Assembly: GCA_030704615.1 (NCBI GenBank)
Contig: CM060732.1
Coordinates: 35,755,053 to 35,819,052, forward strand
Direction of reading: 5' to 3'
DNA length: 64,000 nucleotides
DNA from: Takakia lepidozioides
Lineage: Eukaryota > Streptophyta > Takakiopsida > Takakiales > Takakiaceae
Shown: in pieces, positions 35,412 through 47,820 of the stretch
Position numbering within the stretch: position 1 is the stretch's first letter
How the letters are laid out: every line of letters starts with the position of its first letter
Position numbers and translations under genes: made by a program
The notes under the pieces: generated by a model
What the model saw: the letters and a program-made list of their open reading frames with translations, nothing else
The model's database searches: none
What the model was told of the DNA's origin: nothing

Positions 35412-36743
35412 TCAAAGTCCTGATCTGCTGATGAATGTGGAAGGGAGTTTTGCTTGGTTCTCAAACATTGGTAGTAGAAAGGGAATGTGAGTGTTAAACA
35501 GAGGCAACATACCACTGTCTGATGATAAAGCTATTGATTGAATCTCAGGGTTACCATGAATATAACCTCTCCTTCGCATTGCACTTTTAACTCTCCGCCT
35601 GCCAATGAAATCCATATGTTAGCCACCAGCAACAGCATGATAATTTGATGTGTCCTCCCAGAAGCATCCTCAACAGCCATTTCTCGTATCAAGGGAAGTA
35701 TGTTATGGCTTAACTTCTGACGAAGAGTAGTCAGGTTCAGAATTTATCATACGGAGTCATTCTTACCAATATCGGGTCGTTGAGAGATGGTGCCAGAAGC
35801 AAGGGCCCCCATTGTGAGTGCGAGCCAAGGTCTCCCAATCTCCAAACTCTAGAGCCCAGGGGCAGTAGCGCAGCCAATAATTGATCACTGTGCGCTCTGC
35901 ATATTCCACTTCCTCGCAATGTTCGTATTTGACATTGTGACTTGCTTGCCACCATGCATCTGTGTGATAAGCGGTGCTACAGTCCTCCATCCAATCCATA
36001 TCCCAACACAAGCGTTCTTTCACAACCAGGGAGCAATTTAGTGGTATACACACAACTTCTATTATCTAAAAATCATGGGAAATGTGAACATTACATGGTC
36101 ATCTTCGTGAAGAAACACCCAGCATTGCATAGTCTCTATCTACAGCCTGCGAGAACATCAAGTTGTGCGCCCAAAGTGTCCTGGCATATTTTTGTTCAAC
36201 TTCATGTTAAAGAAAGCAACCTGATTTGCAGAGGGCCAATACTGAGGCCACCATCCCCAATAGGTGCTGGCATTATAAAGCTGGTCTCCACATGTCTCAA
36301 CGCATTTAGCAGCAATCTGTGCTTTTCCCGGTACTCATCGATATCTGGGAGGCCCACATTTGCATTTAAGTCATGTGTAACCCAAGCAAAATCTTGACAT
36401 TAACACAAAGGGATGCCGAGATGGAGGGAAGTTTCAAAATCAGTCAGAGGCCCCAGCCATCCACTATAAATGACAAGCGGGGCACACCTTGGGGAGGTGG
36501 AAAAACATCGAAGAACTTGGCATTTGCATCTGCAGCCAGCCCCTTAATTCGTGCCTTCACAGCTTTGAAATTCCAAATTTCATGACCCCTGGGCACTTTG
36601 AGCACCTCCCCAGGATAGATGATGTCGTCCTTCAGATTATTGGCCACTTGCAGGTGCTGCCACTCCACTCCTAGCTTGCACGACAGCGTCCACAGCGTGT
36701 CCCCCTCCTCCACCACCACATGCCCACCCACTTCCTCCATCAT
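35412..36743 (-). CDS. LysM plus i-type (destabilase-like) lysozyme domain protein
   Basis: Four minus-strand exons (36488-36743, 36221-36344, 35767-35976, 35412-35598) join in phase into 258 residues. Residues about 7-52 are a LysM module (VVEEGDTLWTLS, LQVANNL, IYPGEVLKVPR), which binds peptidoglycan or chitin-type glycans. Residues about 86-205 match the i-type lysozyme/destabilase fold: ALRHVETS, IGDGGLSIGPLQIS, YHTDAWW, EYAERTVINYWLRY, LARTHNGGP, TTRYWRRVKSAM. E105 and D116 stand where this family has its catalytic Glu and Asp. Only four cysteines are present, against many disulfides in animal members, and no signal peptide is visible, so secretion is uncertain unless an upstream exon was missed. 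The start is ATG 36743, or 36740 by its second Met. Muramidase activity is inferred, not shown. Confidence 0.87.
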
Positions 36744-37923
36744 TCCCTTCCCTCACTCATTCTACTTCCCCTGCCAAACTCTCATGGTTCTCCACGCTCC
36801 TCCGTCTCTCTGGCCCCACCCACAGACCCTCCCTATCCTCGCTCTCCAGGAGGTCCTCCTCCCCAGTCATACATGGGTGTTTGTGCCTTGCCTGTGCATA
36901 ACCTAGGTGATCCTGGGTTCAATCCTTCAACATGTGTCCATTGGGCCCTCGATGGCCTGTGGGTTGAGCAGTAGGCTCTGTAAATTCACTGGACGTTAAA
37001 GAATCTTTATCTTTTTTATCTTTTATACATACTGGTAACTACTGTAGTTACTACTTAGTGAGCTCCGTCAAGGCCCGAGTGATAGAGACTAGAAAAGACT
37101 AGATGCACATATGCATGTCAATGTGCATAAATAAGAGATGGCGCGACACTATTGACTCACAGAAAACATCCCAGTGAATCTCCGTCTGAGTGAACTGAGG
37201 TTTTGACTCAGGCAGAGGACCATCTACAGTATTATCCGAGTGAATTGTGTTGCTTGGTTTGAAGACCTTTCCTCGGAATCTCGTATATACCTTCAGTTCT
37301 CATCCTTTGCAGAGAGATAAAGGTAAGTAGATGCAATTGCATAAATTTGAGGCTAAGGTGCACCTGCAATGATGCACACAGAGCAACCCTCATTCTGTCA
37401 ATTGTAAATTCTCACAAGCATGTGGACCGTAGACTAAGAAGTGAAGATCATTTTCATGCCTGCAGTAATCATGTTTTTCCAGTCCCATCTTCAAATCTGC
37501 GGTTTCCTGGCCTGTAGTCTAGATATTAAAAGACCCAAGGTTTTCTTATCTACCTTGTGTACTGCTTTCAGCAACCACATAACTCTCTGCTCAAACAGGG
37601 ACCACGGCTGTATTTGTTCTCCTTTCCCTCTGGTCTGGCACCCACCCGAAGCAACCTGCTTGGATGATATACTTGGGTAATGCCGTGCTTAGTGCGGCAG
37701 CTTAGCGAGCAGCACAAACTCACATCACCCATTTGACACAAAATATAATCCTCTCTGAGAAGGTGATCATTCTCATTGTGTGAAATTCAGCACCCAAAAT
37801 CTCAGGCATTCTGTGTACTTCATTCAGTGTGGACATGCTCTGGGTGGTGAATAATGAAGTCGATTGGGGGAGTCATAATGAAAACCCAGACACTTACACA
37901 TGACAACAATGAAAGATTATCCT
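36744..37923. other. no gene recognised
   Basis: A B-box-like GGTTCAATCC near 36917 and a TC-rich stretch near 37010 hint at an old SINE, but no A box or target duplication was found. The remaining sequence shows no exons. Confidence 0.4.
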
Positions 37924-39772
37924 TCAATGCCAGCCCAGCACATTGTCCAGCACAGCTACCCCGGCAACAGCCATGGGATACAATGCCAGCACTGGGATTG
38001 CTGTCCATGTTGGAAACGTGCTTCTTGATCCCGCTAGAAGGCCAACCACAAATGTACAGACCAATATGACTGTCATCTGCAACCATCCATCCCCCAATCA
38101 TGCATAGTGGAAATGTTCTAACTTACTGACACCACTCCAGAATGTACTCATAACCGTAAGCAGAAAAACAACATGGCACAATCAGCTTATGCAGAAAAAC
38201 CATCTCTATTCACAACTATACAGGCTTCCACATTTTCTCGTCAACCAGAACTGAGAAGGATTTAAAGACCTGGTCTGCTCATCAGTAGTGACGCAAGTCC
38301 TGAACAGGTCAAGGCCCCAAGTGAGAGTGAGGTCGGACGCAATGCCAGAGGGACCAGACAAACAGCGGCCTGCCAGCAGCGAGCCCGCCCAAGCAACTGT
38401 GAGCAGCATCACACTTGAAACTGCCAGCACTCCCACCCCCACCATCACCTCCTCTTGCGCCCGCAGGCGCAGATTCCCTCACCAATAATTGTAACACATT
38501 TCTGAACTTCTTCAATACTCATGTGCACACCTCTCTTTAAGGAACCCATTGTGTCTATGTACACACCACGAAAAGCTCCATAACTAAGCCAAGGATATGC
38601 AGAAAATGGTTCCTCCAAACAGGTATCGTTCCCCCTACAGCTGTGTTAGTCCCACTGTCAAGGCACCTCTCCTCACTCAGTTGTGCTCTCTCCTCACTTG
38701 ATCAATCCACATGCTTGTAACTGAGAGCAGATGAAAATGGGCAATGATGGTCAGCTGACCTGCTGGACAGAGCCCCCAGTGCCTGACACCAAGATCAAAA
38801 GGGAATCCGGAAAGGCTCCTAGGATGGGGAGGAGCAGCCCTCCCAGCAACCCTGGTCCATCACCTTCAAACCACAGCACTAAAGGTTTGAGAGCCCAGCT
38901 CTTTCCACAGCATGCTATAACCTGGCTCACTCTTCAACAAGAAGCTGAAAAGAAGAGAATCACTCACTAAAAAAGCTACAAAACGCTTAGATTTCAGTGC
39001 CTGGAGATCCAACAGCTTACTGCCATAGGAAAGAGCGGCGGGCTCTAACCTCAAGCAGAAGCTCACTTCTGTGTCAGAAATGAGTTTAGCAGCAATGAGG
39101 AGCAGGAAACCATAGACCACCATCAAGAACAAGTTACCCCCCACACAGACAGAGCATGGCAAGATCCTCCTCACATACACAGCCACTATTTGCAAGTCGA
39201 AAGATTTCGCCTCCTTTGAAACCACTAGACTGGATTGCCTGTGAATTTGGAGTGGAAATGAAGCTGTTCATAAAACCTGCTGAGGATGCTGTGTGCATCA
39301 CGAAAACTCCAGGGTCCCATTTGACTGGTTCAGTCACAAAAGCCAGAGTGGGAGCTGAAATACTTGCATGAATTAGAACCTGAGAAGATTCCATGGTAGG
39401 TTTAGTGCCCTGGAGCTGAGCTTGATTGTCTGAAGGGACTTCATTGGTGAGCACACTATCCACAGCAAAACCAGGGGATGCTAAATGCATAACAGGGCAA
39501 GTGAGAGCAAGGCAACAATCACAGGGTTCCTACCGACCCATATTGCCTGCTGCTTAGCCACGTTGTCTCTCTGATAGTATCTCTACTCCTTGCCCAAGCT
39601 GCTGTTGTAAGCGATCTACAGCATCAATGGATGGTTTGTGTCCAAAGTCCTTAGCACATCCAGCCCTCTGTAGTCTCTCCCCTGAGATGCTCTTGAGATT
39701 GTGTGCTTGGACTATGTTCAAAAATAGAAGTAGGACGGGGTGAAGAATATGAACAATTACAAGGTAACCCAT
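37924..39772 (-). pseudogene. Na+/Ca2+ exchanger-like (NCL) gene, internally deleted and frame-broken
   Basis: Minus-strand pieces match plant NCL-type exchangers in order. A signal peptide (MGYLVIVHILHPVLLLF) starts at 39772. Then come ILPCSVCVGGNLFLMVVYGF (about 39165-38985) and GLLGGLLLPILGAFPDSLL (about 38875-38770). VMVGVGVLAVSSVMLLTVAW and TCVTTDEQTR follow at 38470-38270. A final exon (37924-38076) carries STFPTWTAIPVLALYPMAV and ends VLDNVLGWH. The EF-hand region and most of the second exchanger half, about 300 residues, are missing: only 130-200 bases separate the last two pieces. After KLISD the expected SELLLE continues in another frame. Exon phases do not fit together. The family moves Ca2+ against Na+ or H+ across membranes; this copy should be dead. 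Confidence 0.7.
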
Positions 39773-42700
39773 CTCCCTGTTGTCACTTGCCCTGCAGAAG
39801 GCTGCCAAGGCCCCACACTGTGGAAAGTGGATGTAGTCGCATTTCCCCACGTCTTTTCCTGCTTAAACAGTAGAGTATTTATCAGACGCTCAATCCACCT
39901 GCAAAGCAATCGTGCAAAATTGCTTAAATTCTATTCGGTGTGTGCAGAATCACCGAGCACATGGGTAGCAAACCAGGGGTGCTAGACCATGGGAAAATGG
40001 AGAGAGAAAGCTGCCCAAGGAGTCTGTGTGGTTTTTAGCAGGATGAACCCTTCTCTTGTTGCAATCCTGTTTGCAGAGGTGTTTAGAATAATTTGAATGC
40101 TCTTGAAGTTATGGAAACTTCCCAGATTGTGACGGGTACTTCTTGGGCAATGTGCATCCTTGCATTGTAAGGTCCAATTGAATCAGTCTATTACAGCTCT
40201 TCCATCAAACCATTTTGAGTATGTATGTGATGCATAAGATGCTTCAATGAACTTGAAGTCTGGAACATTGTAAACATGTCTCACTCCCGGAAGTCTCTTA
40301 TTGCGAAAATCCTTCATCTGGAACTGTCAGTTACTCATGCATATGAAAGGTCGCTTGCAATTATACTTGAAGACCTGCAGTCTCCTGTTCATTCATTGAA
40401 CACGACATGATCTTCTGGAACTCCATTCAGAAAGCTTATCTTTGGAACTGCAAGCTTAATTACCTACCTGTATCCATGAATGCAGGATAGCTTTGCTCCA
40501 CCACCAATCTCTTGCCCTCCATACAGCAAGCCTGTCCCCCATGGCGACAACATTGCAACTGCCCAGTTCAACCTACATGTCATTTTAGCCAATTCCAGCA
40601 GAAAAAATTCTGGCTTGACCACCCAATTTATCCAGCTCCAAGATTAAACTACACTATTCAATGGTTGTCAATATGTACAGCAATCTCACCAACATGAACT
40701 CTTTCACTCGCTGCATTTTATTGAATAAACTGAGACTATTGGCAGGAGGAAACAAACTAATCACCGGGGAACCCAAGGCCGCAACAATCAAGGAGGGGGC
40801 AGCGCTTCCAATGTTTTATAAATGCTTATCCCTTTCTCTAACGCAGGCGCTAATTGCAACCAGCCCGATTGGACGTGGCTTCTCTGATAACCCAAGTTAT
40901 CGCAAATCTCTATGAACTCCCTCCACTTTCAACTTTATTGCGCGAAGGACTACTACACAATTAGGAGGGATTGAAAACTGCAACCTACCCAATGGGCCCA
41001 AGTGACTGATTTAAATCCCCGTGTAAGCGTGTAGAAGTCTAAACGGAGCTGACAATGGAGCAAATTTGTCGTATACCACACAGAAGAGACCACATTATTG
41101 ATTGCATTCGACACACAAATACACGAACACTTGCAGTGATTTGTACAAGAAGGACAAGACCGTCGGTAGGACTATCTCCTCCTGTACACGGCCGAAGCTC
41201 GAGCCAGCTTGTCAAATCCACCATTTTTATCTAATCGATTCTTCCATCTACAACTGCAGCGATGGCTTGTTTGCAGATGAGGATTGAAATGAACGGATCC
41301 ATGAAGATTCTCCACAGATCCACCCTGAATTCACCGTGTTCGTCCCAAGTACACCTGCCATGGCCACACCTTCATCTGCCACCACGCCTTCGCACTCGTT
41401 TCCTATCGAAGCGGAAACCTGCGAGTTGATTGGCCAAGTGGCATACAATATCCATAGAGGGCTCGGTATTCATATCCGCGTTACTACTCGATCATCACGA
41501 TCACTCATGCAGCTTTCCACAAGGGAGTCAGAGTGGTCTTGCCGATTTCACCTCTAGCAGTTCTATTTCAGAGACGACGTCGATAGTTACTCCCGTCTTC
41601 ATCTTTCATGCAGATTACAGCTGTTGCTCTCATGCAATCTAAGTAGTTTGGTGTACTGGGGGTGTACTTGTGGCAATGACAAGTTCCCCGGATGGTCTAT
41701 TCAGAAGTGATGATTATATTGTTCGAAGAGAGAGACTGCAAGGAGATCTCGGATTGTGCAATTCACAATATGCACGGAGGACGAGAATAGCTCCTATGGC
41801 ACCACAAAAGCATTCGTTTCCTACGTGAAGAAATACGTTTGACTGATCGTGCACTCCGTCGAGAAGGGTGGTGAGCACTACTTCATGGCGGACTCCCTGC
41901 AGACGAGTGACTACGCCCCACAATACGAGAGAAGCCTTAGAACACATCACACAGAGCGAGGCTCAGAGAACTCATCACATGTTGCACTCCCTTGCACTCC
42001 TGCAAGGTTGAAGAGGGGTTGAAGCTGATCATGGCAGGCATAGGCTGTGAATAACTCTCCTTCACCGAAGTTAAGGAAATGTGGATATCAACGTGGGATC
42101 ATGGAGAGGAACCACAGCTCTTCAGTTGAAAGAGTTTGAATCTCCACCGTAGTTTTATAAAATCGAGCACTAGACAAGTTTTGAGATTGTATGTTGTCCT
42201 AGAGGGAAACTGTGATCGAGTCCTGTAATCTAGCTATCCAAAAAAGTTCATCAAGGGTTAAGGAAGAGATCAGACAATAGGAAACACAGACTGTAGACGA
42301 TTTTTAAATCACCTCATAGTTCTACAAATAAGCAGCCTGGATGGAGAAGAACGTTTGGTTTACTGAACGGTTTCAAAAACGGGATACCTACTCGATGGAG
42401 CAGGTCAGAGATTGTCAATCACAGGCTCACTCAATTGGGTGCCAAAATTTGCAATCGGATTCACCTGAAAAGAAGAAAAATGTTATAAGAATATAAATCA
42501 TTGCGTTGCTACAATTAACGGATGGCGTGAATCGCACAAAACTTTCGAGGTTAGCACCGTGTGAAAGAGAGGATACAGACGAGGATGTGCTTGTATGTAA
42601 CAGCGGTTCGTTTTGGTTGACAAGCTGGAGGATGGAGCAGGCAATTATGAGCTTGTCACTCCCGCCAATTCATGCACGCCAAGTTTCCACAACTGTGAAG

Positions 42701-43007
42701 AAACCCCATTCGAGTTGAGTTATTAGCAGGGCTCAAAGGAGGCAACACTCTCTCCTTGTCTAATAATCTAGCGCTACATCTCTCTCAAGAAGGAAGCCAC
42801 TGCAGAATTGTGACTCAATGCTTGTCAATCTCACAGCCATACTTTCAATTTTTGCTCACAGCGTCAAGTAGATCCGCTTCAAGTGTTGTCCAGTGTGAAA
42901 TTTTGAGGTAACACGATCTCGCAACTAAAACCTCTCGAGTGTTGCATCTTCGCTTCCCTGCAAAACTGTGAATGCAAAGACCGAGAAGAGCGCCCAATGG
43001 AATCGTC
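39773..43007. other. no gene recognised
   Basis: A long stretch with short frames on both strands (for example 41248-41557) and no domain. It may hold old unclassified repeats. Confidence 0.45.
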
Positions 43008-43112
43008 AAAAAAATTTGGACCATTTCTCGATTTGTGCGTGTCATCCTTGCGCAGGGGCCATGCTAATCTTCTCCGTATCGTTCCAATTTTATCAGAGGA
43101 TGCTGCCCCCTT
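43008..43112 (-). pseudogene. U6 snRNA copy with altered 5' end and ACAGAGA box
   Basis: On the minus strand, from GATAAAATTGGAACGATAC to CGAGAAATGGTCCAAA and a T7 terminator, the sequence follows plant U6 snRNA (catalytic AGC triad and 3' end intact). Two defects are visible. ACAGAGA, the box that pairs with the 5' splice site, reads ACGGAGA. The first 18 nt no longer match the 5' stem-loop and carry an insertion. No upstream sequence element or TATA box typical of plant U6 genes was found. Most likely a dead copy; a divergent functional gene cannot be ruled out. Confidence 0.85.
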
Positions 43113-43739
43113 CCGTCAATGGTACAACCAGCACTACAATATTGACATTGGCAAGAAGAAGACTATTGATTGTGCAGGGATTGACAGAGAAGTTCAAGGA
43201 GAAAGATGTACAGTACACAGGGACAGCTTTACTTAGTTATGAATCTTTTATGCTTATGGTTTTGCCCTTCCAATTTGGCTGTGTACACACTTTTAAATGT
43301 TTCTCATTTGAAAGAATAGTTACACAGTACACGGGGGATTTTGACTCCCGCCACTACAGAATTCCTCACACCTGAGCTTCCGGAAACACGTGTGGGGACG
43401 CAAGACCGATTATGCAAACTATCACTAATCCATCTTATGTAACATGAATATTACAGGTGAAGAGTCTAACCCTTCCTTGGGAGTATGGAGTTATTCAAAA
43501 TAACTCATGCGGACATACTATGTAGCCAATGTAGTTGATGCAATCTTATGTATGAGATGAGTGTATTGTTGGAGGAAACCAGCTACAAAGCATGCCCACT
43601 GTTGGGTTGCCGCAAATAACCACCTTGTATTGGACTGTTTTTATAAAGGGAAATACCTCAAATCGGGTTGTGCAGCTGTGGAATACTCCGTATCTCTTCA
43701 TATCATACTCTTTTTGCTTAGGAAACTCTTAAACTCTCA

Positions 43740-44260
43740 TAAATGGCAGCAAAAATGGAGTCACATAGCCATGACCAGGAGCTTTTGGGACTCAGTCTAG
43801 CAAGAGATCTGGAGGAAAGAAAGGTCTGCAAAGGTATCAGCATTCCTGTGGAAAATTGTGCACCGGATCCTTCCAGTCAATGCGACGTTTTAGGATAACT
43901 CCCAGAACTGTCCGGTCTGTGAGTCACACTTGCTCCACAGATTGTGTTCTCTTAAACATGCCCAAATTGGACATGAGATTCTGGCCTGACCTGGCTGGAC
44001 ATTCAGTAGTATCATGGAAGAGATGTTGGGCACAGAGAGAGTCCACCGGGTAGAATAGAATCTGAAAACCTCATAGTGGCTTGAGGGCATTGCAGCAGGC
44101 AGTGTTCAATTGGCCAAGTGCTCACTGACGTACCAAGGGAAGGCCCTCAGCATCAGAGGTAAGTATCTTTTATAGTATGCTACGGTTACGTGGAGGTTCC
44201 CCCACTGTAAGCCTGCACGGCCCCTTGGTGGTTAAAAGGGCCTCTTTCAACAAAGAAAAA
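43740..44260 (+). mobile_element. decayed LINE zf-RVT fragment
   Basis: Frames with stops give WDSV, QEIWRKERSAKVSAFLWKI, HRILPVNA and CPVCESHLLHRLC, parallel to the copies at 1344 and 28190. The 3' end (GGTTCCCCCACTGTAAGCCT then GCACGGCCCCTTGGTGG) matches the 3' end of the 28190 copy. Confidence 0.8.
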
Positions 44261-45415
44261 AGTACCAAGAACCTTCCATCAATTGGTGAAAGCTGGTTAG
44301 ATTTTGTACGTGTTGTGCCCAACGTGTCCATTTTATGATGGAGTTATTTGGTTTTGGATATATTTGCGCGGAAGTATGAGGCATGTATATATCCAAACAT
44401 CACAAGGCAGTGAAACTAAAAATTCAGCCAATTTGTCACTTCATAGCATGCAAATTTGCAAATCAGGAGCCCCACAATTAACTTAGTCCAAAAGACCATT
44501 TTGAGATGAAAACCTGATTGCAAAGGCAAGCATAGAGTCTAACATCTCATATGCCTCTTTCTGAGTGCCGTCCAGGTTATTAGCATTCATCCCCTTTGGA
44601 TAGAAGTGAGGTAAAGTCTATACTAAAAGGCCATCATGATGTATCAGCACCCCATGCACTCTCCAAATTTTTGACATAACAGCTTCACAAAGTACTTCAA
44701 TTAAGATAACATGGTATCACCTTCACAATGAGCCCACACCTGCACATAAGGACACCACCCCCAAGTGATTAGCAAAGTACAGAAGGAGACAGACAGTACC
44801 CCGTCGTATCAACTCCTCCCTACTTTAATTGTAATTCCAGACAAAATTGAGTTTACTGTTGACAAATTATCATGGTAGACAGTCAACAATAGTTTTAAGA
44901 GAGAATACATCACTGCAGTCAATGCCAACATCAAGAAAGGAAAAGGGGATTTTGAAGTTATCATAGTCAATATCCCTGCCAACAGAACCAACTACAAAAT
45001 GCAGTTTGAACTTGGAGACAGCATCGAATGTATTCATGTTATGGAGATGACCTTGCTAAGTCCATAAGCTGCCAAGTCTCAATTTGCTGTACACTCAATC
45101 CCTCTCGGTGTTCAGGTGAAAAGTTTTCGTTAACCAGCACATAAGGTCAATTTCACCCTCTTTGCTCTGCGGAAAACTCCACGACGTGCCTACTGAACCA
45201 TGCAATCTGCGTACCACTCTGCAAGAAGGTTTTTCCCTCTCTTCAGTGCTGCTGTCCCATAAACTACTTGAATTGTGCTCATCACCATGGGAAGAATGTC
45301 AGTACCATCTGTGACATTTACCAGTTGATTCTTTCAACATCGGTATTTACAGATATAAGGACGCATTCTCAATTTCTCTCCACAGGATATTTTTCTTTTG
45401 GGTTTACTGCTTGTT
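44261..45415. other. no gene recognised
   Basis: Minus-strand frames give scattered short phrases resembling copia reverse transcriptase (for example GIDCSDVFSLKT near 44930), too few and too broken for a firm call. Confidence 0.35.
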
Positions 45416-47635
45416 TCACCAGTAATCCCCACAAGAGCATCCCCCATCCTCAAAGTGGTGAAAACGGTTGGCATCCCGTACAACAATTGTTCGCCCGACA
45501 ATTTTTGAGATGAACTTGGTTGCAGTGTGGCAGTCACCACACACCCGAAGGTTCTTGATGACACGGATAGGCATCCCAGGGGGCATCCTGATAAGCCCAA
45601 ATGCAATGGCCAGCTTCTCACTATGGAGGCAAAGTGAAAGTTCCTTTATCTCCTCCTCCAAATCATGCAACACAAAGCCTGTGTTAGGAACATATCCAAC
45701 CTCCTTCATCATCCCAGACAATCTCATCAGCTCGGTATGGATATCGTCAATTTGTGGATGCAATTTATCTTCCACAACAAACGTATGCACCTGCTTGTCA
45801 ACCTCAATGCAGCTGCGGCCTGGCTCTTTTCTCACACCTCTGCCCTCCATCATTCTCCTCACCTTTGCTTTATCATCCCACCTCCCAGCTGCAGCATAGA
45901 TGTTTGATAGCAGCACGTATGCAGCAGCATGATGTGGATCACTCTGAAGAACGTTTCTGGCCGCACGTTCAGCTACCTCCACATCACCATGAATTCTGCA
46001 GGCACCAAGTAAGGCCCTCCACACCCTTGCATCCGGTTTGATTGGCATTTTGTTAATAAAATCTTCTGCCTCATTCAATTGCCCTGCACGGCCAAGAAGG
46101 TCCACCATGCAACCAAAATGTTCCACTGCAGGAGTGAGGCCATGAGCTTCGCTCATGTTACCAAAGAAGTGCCGGCCTTCATCCAATAGGCCCATATGGC
46201 TGCATGCAGAGAGAAGAGATATCAATGTGACACCGTTCGGTTTCAAGCCTTCCCGCTGCATCTGTTCAAATAGTCGCAGGGCCTCCCTACCAAAACCATG
46301 CTGACCATATCCTACAATCATTGTACTCCATGAGACCACATCTCGTTCAGTCATGTTGTCAAATACTTGCCTCGCATCCTTTACGCTCCCACACTTTGCA
46401 TACATGTTAACAAGGGTATTCTCCAAATTAATATATGAGTCAATTCCAGATTTGATGATGTTGCCATGGACCTCTTTGCCCTTTTCCAATGCTCCTAGGC
46501 TGGCACATGCATCGAGGACGCAAATGAACGTGACCCTGTTAGGTGTCATTCCTTCCTGCTGCATGTGCTCATACACGTTGAGGGCCTCCTTACCACAACC
46601 CTGCTGAGCGTATCCTGCGATCAATGCACTCCATGAGACCACATTCCGTTCAGCCATGTTGTCAAACACTTCCCGTGCATCACCCATGCTCCCACATTTG
46701 GCATACATGTCAACAAGGGCAGTGTCCAAAATGGTGTCTGGTGTGATTCCAGCTTTGATGATGTCTATATGGACCTCTTTGCCCTTTTCAAGAGTTCCTA
46801 GGCTTGAGCACGCATTGAGAACGCAATTGAATGTGACCTTGTTTGGCGTCACCCCTTCCCGTTGCATCTGCTCATAGATCATGAAAGCCTCCCTACCAAA
46901 CCCATGCTGTGCATAACCTGCGATCATTGAACTCCATGATACCACATCTCGTTCGGCCATATTGTCAAACACTTGACGTGCATCCTTCATGCTCCCACAT
47001 TTGGCATACATGTTAGCAAGGGCAGTCTCCAGCATGACATCTGGCACAATGCCAGCTTCAGTAATGTCAGCATGGACCTCTTTACCCTTTTCGAGGGCAC
47101 CTACGCTGGCGCATGCATTGAGAATACAATTGAATGTGACCCTATTGGGGGTTACCCCTCCCTGTCGCATTTGCTCATAGATCATGAAAGCCTCCTCAAC
47201 ACACCCGTGCTTGACATACCCTGCAATCATTGTGGTCCACGTAGACATATCTCGTTCAGGCATTTTATCAAACACTTGGCGTGCATCCACCATGATCCCA
47301 CACTTGGCATACATGTTCACAAGGGCATTGAGAAGAAAGATGTTTGGCTTGAGTCCGCTTTGCAGCATGTGGTTGTGCACATGCTTTCCCTCTGCTGCGT
47401 TCTTCGCGTTTCCACACTCATGCAAGAGACAGACATAAGTACTCAAATCTGCTTGAATACCCTGTTGACTCAAATTGTGCAGCACCTCTTTCAGTCGGCC
47501 TACCTTACAGGGCGTCCTCAAATCCCCACAAGTGCCTGAAGAGTTCTTGATGACTTCCTCTTGTGATCCTGTTTTAAAAGCAGTGGTCATGGTAGAGGTG
47601 CCACCAATATCCCAAGTCGCATCCCCAACACACAA
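45416..47635 (-). CDS. PLS-type pentatricopeptide repeat protein with E and DYW domains
   Basis: A single intact exon encodes 739 residues. After about 60 residues come fourteen PPR motifs in P-L-S triplets (for example [38 protein letters not shown]), then E1/E2 motifs and the PG box [10 protein letters not shown]. The C-terminal DYW deaminase carries the HSE...CGDC zinc and catalytic signature ([21 protein letters not shown]) and ends GDYW. Such proteins recognise one RNA site in mitochondria or chloroplasts and convert C to U. Positions 5 and last of the P and S motifs can be read with the PPR code (see findings). The N-terminus is not a strong targeting peptide; the inner ATG at residue 16 (MTTAFK) may be the real start. 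Absence of introns is usual for this family. Confidence 0.97.
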   Translation of the reverse strand: MCVGDATWDIGGTSTMTTAFKTGSQEEVIKNSSGTCGDLRTPCKVGRLKEVLHNLSQQGIQADLSTYVCLLHECGNAKNAAEGKHVHNHMLQSGLKPNIFLLNALVNMYAKCGIMVDARQVFDKMPERDMSTWTTMIAGYVKHGCVEEAFMIYEQMRQGGVTPNRVTFNCILNACASVGALEKGKEVHADITEAGIVPDVMLETALANMYAKCGSMKDARQVFDNMAERDVVSWSSMIAGYAQHGFGREAFMIYEQMQREGVTPNKVTFNCVLNACSSLGTLEKGKEVHIDIIKAGITPDTILDTALVDMYAKCGSMGDAREVFDNMAERNVVSWSALIAGYAQQGCGKEALNVYEHMQQEGMTPNRVTFICVLDACASLGALEKGKEVHGNIIKSGIDSYINLENTLVNMYAKCGSVKDARQVFDNMTERDVVSWSTMIVGYGQHGFGREALRLFEQMQREGLKPNGVTLISLLSACSHMGLLDEGRHFFGNMSEAHGLTPAVEHFGCMVDLLGRAGQLNEAEDFINKMPIKPDARVWRALLGACRIHGDVEVAERAARNVLQSDPHHAAAYVLLSNIYAAAGRWDDKAKVRRMMEGRGVRKEPGRSCIEVDKQVHTFVVEDKLHPQIDDIHTELMRLSGMMKEVGYVPNTGFVLHDLEEEIKELSLCLHSEKLAIAFGLIRMPPGMPIRVIKNLRVCGDCHTATKFISKIVGRTIVVRDANRFHHFEDGGCSCGDYW

Positions 47636-47820
47636 CTGTGCCTCATTCCACCCTGCGGTCCTGGATGACTCAAAACTGTTTATAATACAAATTTACACTC
47701 CAACTCCTACTGTCTACCTCAAAGCAGGAGATCCCTTCATAACTTATGACATGCTGACAAGGTTTAGGGTGATATACTCTCGAGATTAACTTGCAATTCT
47801 ATCTGCATGAGTTGGAATCA

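Noticed and set aside
36870-37030. SINE with B-box-like GGTTCAATCC
   Set aside because: No A box at the right distance and no target duplication.
44500-45120. Ty1/copia reverse transcriptase remains on the minus strand
   Set aside because: Only one short phrase is suggestive; stops are frequent and no second motif was found.
45468-47539. Several plus-strand open frames of 80-190 codons
   Set aside because: They are antisense shadows of the repetitive PPR gene; their repeats mirror the PPR motifs.
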